This document shows positions 58,501 to 64,000 of a stretch of DNA of 64,000 nt, piece by piece. Made by a program: the position numbers and the translations under genes. The notes beneath the pieces are model-generated. The model had not been told where the DNA came from. It saw nothing but the letters and a program-made list of their open reading frames with translations, and searched no databases. How positions within the stretch are numbered: position 1 is the first letter of the stretch; every line of letters begins with the position of its first letter. This stretch comes from Pictodentalium vernedei (taxonomy: Eukaryota; Mollusca; Scaphopoda; Dentaliida; Dentaliidae): contig JAUFNR010000011.1 of assembly GCA_031216915.1 (NCBI GenBank), positions 372,001-436,000 on the forward strand. Reading direction: 5' to 3'.

Positions 58501-61500
58501 ACCAGCCTTCGGTCAAACGCCTACCCACACACCCCGATTGCCACACTGCCCGGCGAACCAGAAGGAACGTAGAGCGTAACGAACGGCGACGCATTAAACA
58601 AAAATCAAATCTTACCAGATTGGCTGATATAGCTAGCAAGCACACAACCGACCCGGTCGTTACAAGACCCACCACGCTATTGTCCACACGACGCGTGCAT
58701 AGCCTGACTAAAGGAACTGTTCTACGCAACCTAAACCGTATACTTAGTACGAAACCAGCGTGACTAGGCCTTGGCGACCCTACCGACATTACCAACCAGC
58801 CTACGGTCAAACGCCTCCCCACACACCCTGATCGCCACACTGCCCGGCGAACCAGAAGGAACGTAGAGCGTAACGAACGGCGACGCATTAAACAAAAATC
58901 AAATCTTACCAGATTGGCTGATATAGCTAGCAAGCACACAACCGACCCGGTTGTTACAAGACCCACCACGCTATTGTCCACAAGACGCGTGCATAGCCTG
59001 ACTAAAGGAACTGTTCTACGCAACCTAAACCGTATACTTAGTACGAAACCAGCGTGACTAGGCCTTGGCGACCCTACCGACATTACCAACCAGCCTACGG
59101 TCAAACGCCTACCCACACACGCTGATCGCCACACTGCCCGGCGAACCAGAAGGAACGTAGAGCGTAACGAACTGCGACACATTAAATAAAAATCAAATCT
59201 TACCAGATTGGCTGATATAGCTAGCCAGCACACAACCGACCCGGTCGTTACAAGACCCACCACACTATTGTCCACACGACGCGTGCATAGCCTGACTAAA
59301 GGAACAGTTCTACGCAACCTAAACCGTATACTTAATACGAAACCAGCGTGACTAAGCCTTGGCGACCCTACCGACATTACCAACCAGCCTACGGTCAAAC
59401 GCCTACCCACACACCCTGATCGCCACACTGCCCGGCAAACCAGAAGGAACGTAGAGCGTAACGAACGGCGGCGCATTAAACAAAAATCAAATCTTATCAG
59501 ATTGGCTGATATAGCTAGCAAGCACACAACCGACCTGGTCGTTACAAGACCCACCACGCTATTGTCCAGACGACGCGTGCATAGCCTGACTAAAGGAACT
59601 GTTCTACGCAACCTAAACCGTATACTTAGTACGAAACCAGCTTGACTAGGCCTTGGCGACCCTACCGACATTACCAACCAGCCTTCGGTCAAACGCCTAC
59701 CCACACACCCCGATTGCCACACTGCCCGGCGAACCAGAAGGAACGTAGAGCGTAACGAACGGCGACGCATTAAACAAAAATCAAATCTTACCAGATTGGC
59801 TGATATAGCTAGCAAGCACACAACCGACCCGGTCGTTACAAGACCCACCACGCTATTGTCCACACGACGCGTGCATAGCCTGACAAAAGGAACTGTTCTA
59901 CGCAACCTAAACCGTATACTAAGTACGAAACCAGCGTGACTAGGCCTTGGCGACCCTACCGACATTACCAACCAGCCTAGGGTCAAACGCCTCCCCACAC
60001 ACCCTGATCGCCACACTGCCCGGCGAACCAGAAGGAACGTAGAGCGTAACGAACGGCGACGCATTAAACAAAAATCAAATCTTACCAGATTGGCTGATAT
60101 AGCTAGCAAGCACACAACCGACCCGGTTGTTACAAGACCCACCACGCTATTGTCCACAAGACGCGTGCATAGCCTGACTAAAGGAACTGTTCTACGCAAC
60201 CAAAACCATATACTTAGTACGAAACCAGCGTGACTAGGCCTTGGCGACCCTACCGACATTACCAACCAGCCTACGGTCAAACGCCTACCCACACACGCTG
60301 ATCGCCACACTGCCCGGCGAACCAGAAGGAACGTAGAGCGTAACGAACTGCGACACATTAAACAAAAATCAAATCTTACCAGATTGGCTGATATAGCTAG
60401 CCAGCACACAACCGACCCGGTCGTTACAAGACCCACCACGCTATTGTCCACAAGACGCGTGCATAGCCTTACTAAAGGAACTGTTCTACGCAACCTAAAC
60501 CGTATACTTAGTACGAAACCAGCGTGACTAGGCCTTGGCGACCCTACCCACATTACCAACCAGCCTACGGTCAAACGCCTACCCACACACCCTGATCGCC
60601 ACACTGCCCGGCGAACCAGAAGGAACGTAGAGCGTAACGAACGGCGACGCATTAAACAAAAATCAAATCTTACCAGATTGGCTGATATAGCTAGCAAGCA
60701 CACAACCGACCCGGTCGTTACAAGACCCACCACGCTATTGTCCACACGACACGTGTATAGCCTGACTAAAGGAACTGTTATACGCAACCCAAACCGTATA
60801 CTTAGTACGAAACCAGCGCGACTAGGCCTTGGCGAGCCTACCGACATTACCAACCAGCCTACGGTCAAACGCCTCCCCACACACCCTGATCGCCACACTG
60901 CCCGGCGAACCAGAAAGAACGTACAGCGTAACGAACGGCGACGCATTAAACAAAAATCAAATCTTACCAGATTGGCTGATATAGCTAGCAAGCACACAAC
61001 CGACCCGGTCGTTACAAGACCCACCACGCTATTGTCCACACGACGCGTGCATAGCCTGACTAAAGGAACAGTTCTACGCAACCTAAACCGTATACTTAGT
61101 AAGAAACCAGCGTGACTAGGCCTTGGCGACCCTACCAACATTACCAACCAGCCTACGGTCAAACGCCCACCCACACACCCTGATCGCCACACTGCCCGGC
61201 AAACCAGAAGGAACGTAGAGCGTAACGAACGGCGACGCATTAAATAAAAATCAAATCTTACCAGATTGGCTGATATAGCTAGCAAGCACAAAACCGAAAC
61301 GGTCGTTACAAGACCCACCACGCTATTGTCCACACGACGCGTGCATAGCCTGACTAAAGGAACTGTTCTACGCAACCTGAACCGTATACTTAGTACGAAA
61401 CCAGCGTGACTAGGCCCTGGCAACCCTACCGACATTACCAACCAGCCTACGGTCAAACGCCTACCCACACACCCGGATCGCCACACTGCCCAGCGAACCA

Positions 61501-62904
61501 GAAGGAACATAGAGCGTAACGAATGGCGTCGAATTAAACAAAAATCAAATCTTACCAGATTGGCTGATATAGCTAGCAAGCACACAACCGACCCGGTCGT
61601 TACAAGACCCACCACGCTATTGTCCACACGACGCGTGCATAGCCTGACTAAAGGAACTGTTCTACGCAACCTAAACCGTATACTTAGTACGAAAGCAGCG
61701 TGACTAGGCCATGGCGACCCTACCGACATTACCAACCAGCCTACGGTCAAACGCCTACCCACACACCCTGATCGCCACACTGCTCGGCGAACCAGAAGGA
61801 ACGTAGAGCGTAACGAACAGCGACGCATTAAACAAAAATCAAATCTTACCAGATTGGCTGATATAGCTAGCAAGCACACAACCGACCCGGTCATTACAAG
61901 ACTCACCACGCTATTGTCCACACGATGCGTGCATAGCCTGACTAAAGGAACTGTTCTACGCAACCTAAACCGTATACTTAGTACGAAACCAGCGTGACTA
62001 GGCCTTGCCGACCCTACCGACATTACCAACCAGCCTACGGTCAAACGCCTACCCACACACGCTGATCGCCACACTGCCCGGCGAACCAGAAGGAACGTAG
62101 AGCGTAACGAACTGCGACACATTAAACAAAAATCAAATCTTACCAGATTGGCTGATATAGCTAGCCAGCACACAACCGACCCGGTCGTTACAAGACCCAC
62201 CACGCTATTGTCCACAAGACGCATGCATAGCCTTACTAAAGGAACTGTTCTACCCAACCTAAACCGTATACTTAGTACGAAACCAGCGTGACTAGGCCTT
62301 GGCGACCCTACCCACATTAAAAACCAGCCTACGGTCAAACGCCTACCCACACACCCTGATCGCCACACTGCCCGGCGAACCAGAAGGAACGTAGAGCGTA
62401 ACGAACGGCGACGCATTAAACAAAAATCAAATCTTACCAGATTGGCTGATATAGCTAGCAATCACACAACCGACCTGGTCGTTACAAGACCCACCACGCT
62501 ATTGTCCACACGACACGTGTATAGCCTGACTAAAGGAACTGTTATACGCAACCCAAACCGTATACTTAGTACGAAACCAGCGTGACTAGGCCTTGGCGAC
62601 CCTACCGACAGTACCAACCAGCCTACGGTCAAACGCCTCCCCACACACCCTGATCGCCACACTGCCCGGCGAACCAGAAAGAACGTACAGCGTAACGAAC
62701 GGCGACGCATTAAACAAAAATCAAATCTTACCAGATTGGCTGATATAGCTAGCAAGCACACAACCGACCCGGTCGTTACAAGACCCATCACGCTATTGTC
62801 CACACGACGCGTGCATAGCCTGACTAAAGGAACAGTTCTACGCAACCTAAACCGTATACTTAGTACGAAACCAGCGTGACTAGGCCTTGGCGACCCTACC
62901 GACA
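55556..62904. repeat. HOR unit H7, rearranged (25 monomers)
   Basis: 7349 bp, 25 periods minus one deletion (56448). The first ten or so monomers follow the H1/H2 head (accataagg, gtcgaatt, tagccagcac, gataaagc, acatacagcg). After about 58147-58230 it changes to monomers carrying ggcggcgc, ccttcggtc and actgcgacac, including a 4-monomer tandem duplication at 58201-60552. Such monomers occur elsewhere only in H2-H6 middles and in more diverged form, so H7 is an older or independently rearranged lineage. Confidence 0.8.
58201..60552. repeat. 4-monomer tandem duplication in H7
   Basis: Monomers at 58201, 58495, 58789 and 59083 recur in order at 59377, 59671, 59965 and 60259 (period 1176 bp). 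Markers are ggcggcgcat (58291, 59467), agccttcggtc, gcctcccc and gaactgcgacac. The last monomer of the first copy differs in its right half from its partner, so its end is chimeric. Confidence 0.8.
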
Positions 62905-63176
62905 TTACCAACCAGCCTACGGTCAAACGCCTACCCACTCACCCTGATTGCCACACTGCCCTGCGAACAAGAAGGAACGTAGAGCGTAACGAACGGCGAC
63001 GCATTAAACAAAAATCAAATCTTACCAGATTGGCTGATATAGCTAGCAAGCACACAACCGACCCGGTCGTTACAAGACCCACCACGCTATTGTCCACACG
63101 ACGCGTGCATAGCCTGACTAAAGGAACTGTTCTACGCAACCTAAACCGTATACTTAGTACGAAACCAGCGTGACTA

Positions 63177-63186
63177 GGCCTGGCGA
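63177..63186. other. 1-bp deletion, type 3 (private)
   Basis: The consensus gccttggcg reads gcctggcg, with one T of a TT pair lost. It is seen once in the window. With types 1 and 2 it accounts exactly for the 13-base shortfall of the array from 217 full periods. Confidence 0.9.
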
Positions 63187-63427
63187 CCCTACCGACATTA
63201 CCAACCAGCCTACGGTCAAACGCCTACCCACACACCCTGATCGCCACACTGCCCGGCGAACCAGAAGGAACGTAGAGCGTAACGAACGGCGACGCATTAA
63301 ACAAAAATCAAATCTTAACAGATTGGCTGATATAGCTAGCAAGCACACAACCGACCCGGTCGTTACAAGACCCACCACGCTATTGTCCACACGACACTTG
63401 CTTAGCCTGAGTAAAGGAACTGTTCTA

Positions 63428-63483
63428 TGCAACCTAAACCGTATACTTAGTACGAAACCAGCGTGACTAGGCCTTGGCGACCC
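63428..63483. other. Chimeric monomer, exchange point in H8
   Basis: The ctatgcaacc mark (63425-63434) belongs to the gacacttgc monomer, which elsewhere ends gaccatacc and is followed by cacacacaccctgatcacc. Here it ends gaccctacc (C63483) and is followed by a copy of the monomer at 58201. Confidence 0.75.
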
Positions 63484-64000
63484 TACCGACATTACCAACC
63501 AGCCTACGGTCAAACGCCTACCCACACACCCTGATCGCCACACTGCCCGGCAAACCAGAAAGAACGTAGAGCGTAACGAACGGCGGCGCATTAAACAAAA
63601 ATCAAATCTTACCAGATTGGCTGATATAGCTAGCATGCACACAACCGACCTGGTCGTTACAAGACCCACCACGCTATTGTCCAGACGACGCGCGCATAGC
63701 CTGACTAAAGGAACTGTTCTACGCAACCTAAACCGTATACTTAGTACGAAACCAGCTTGACTAGGCCTTGGCGACCCTACCGACATTACCAACCAGCCTT
63801 CGGTCAAACGCCTACCCACACACCCCGATTGCCACACTGCCCGGCGAACCAGAAGGAGCGTAGAGCGTAACGAACGGCGACGCATTAAACAAAAATCAAA
63901 TCTTACCAGATTGGCTGATATAGCTAGCAAGCACACAACCGACCCGGTCGTTTCAAGACCCACCACGCTATTGTCCACACGACGCGTGCATAGCCTGACT

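Larger units (their letters stand above)
1..64000. repeat. Satellite DNA array, 294-bp monomer, about 217.7 copies
   Basis: The sequence restarts with the motif ttaccaaccagcctacggtc at 1, 295, 589 and so on to the end, always in the same orientation. The last monomer start is at 63786, which is 217 periods minus 13 bases, and the 13 bases are explained by thirteen located 1-bp deletions. No position interrupts the array: there is no transposon, inversion or unique spacer. Consensus composition (hand count) is 93 A, 95 C, 58 G, 48 T, 52% GC. The two monomers I compared in full differ from consensus at 10 and 11 of 294 positions; others look closer. Arrays like this are known from eukaryotic centromeric and other heterochromatin. 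I do not recognise the family, and the host is unknown. All stretches without genes hold only this repeat. Confidence 0.98.
62905..64000. repeat. HOR unit H8, start only (about 3.7 monomers)
   Basis: Begins with the cccactcaccctgattgcc anchor monomer, carries a private 1-bp deletion at 63180 (gcctggcg), and has the gacacttgcttagcctgag monomer. A seam at 63428-63483 then joins it to monomers of the 58201 type, and 63492-64000 copies 58201-58709 at an offset of 5291 bp. The rest of the unit lies beyond the window. Confidence 0.8.

Noticed and set aside
1-64000. CRISPR array or bacterial repeat region
   Set aside because: There are no unique spacers between repeats; the repeat is 294 bp and contiguous, with no cas-like genes.
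1-64000. CENP-B box
   Set aside because: The pattern nTTCGnnnnAnnCGGGn is not found on either strand of the consensus. Copies with ccgttcgttacaag match TTCG and the central A but have ACCC where CGGG is required.
1-64000. Transposable element or ribosomal DNA inside the array
   Set aside because: Every base fits the 294-bp register; no break, target-site duplication, polymerase motif or rRNA segment is present.

Overview
The whole 64,000-base window is one uninterrupted tandem satellite array. I find no gene, RNA gene, mobile element, CRISPR array or unique sequence in it. The monomer is 294 bp, all copies lie head to tail in one orientation, and there are about 217.7 of them. Neither array edge is inside the window, so the real array is longer. 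A satellite block of this size, with higher-order repeats (HORs), points to a eukaryotic centromeric, pericentromeric, subtelomeric or sex-chromosome heterochromatin block. I cannot name the species or match the monomer to a satellite family. My hand-counted consensus is 93 A, 95 C, 58 G and 48 T (52% GC), strongly A+C-rich on the + strand, with 24 CpGs per monomer.

The monomers fall into distinct variants arranged in HOR units of roughly 28-34 monomers (8.2-10.0 kb) with larger and smaller derivatives. Taking the monomer with T at position 35 as the unit start, the layout is: H0 1-4410 (15 monomers, left part missing), H1 4411-14405 (34), H2 14406-22635 (28), H3 22636-32335 (33), H4 32336-41741 (32), H5 41742-43798 (7), H6 43799-55555 (40), H7 55556-62904 (25) and H8 62905-64000 (start of a further unit). 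H4 and H6 are almost identical, H3 is close to both, H0 is a near-copy of part of H1, and H7 is the most rearranged.

Units differ in length through in-register gains and losses of whole monomers. Examples are a 6-monomer tandem duplication (H0, H1), a 2-monomer one (H3), a 7-monomer one (H5/H6), an 8-monomer one (H6) and a 4-monomer one (H7). Several chimeric monomers narrow the exchange points to about 20-85 bp. Net length drift over 217 monomers is exactly 13 bases, fully explained by thirteen 1-bp deletions that represent only three original events.

Long open frames occur, chiefly on the minus strand (up to 2219 codons). They exist because 294 is divisible by three and the consensus has no stop in that frame. 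Independent nonsense changes, frameshifts and a flat codon-position pattern argue against coding. The most informative biological signal is that every one of the 24 CpG sites shows a CpG-to-TpG or CpA variant somewhere in the window. This suggests germline CpG methylation acting against continual homogenisation.
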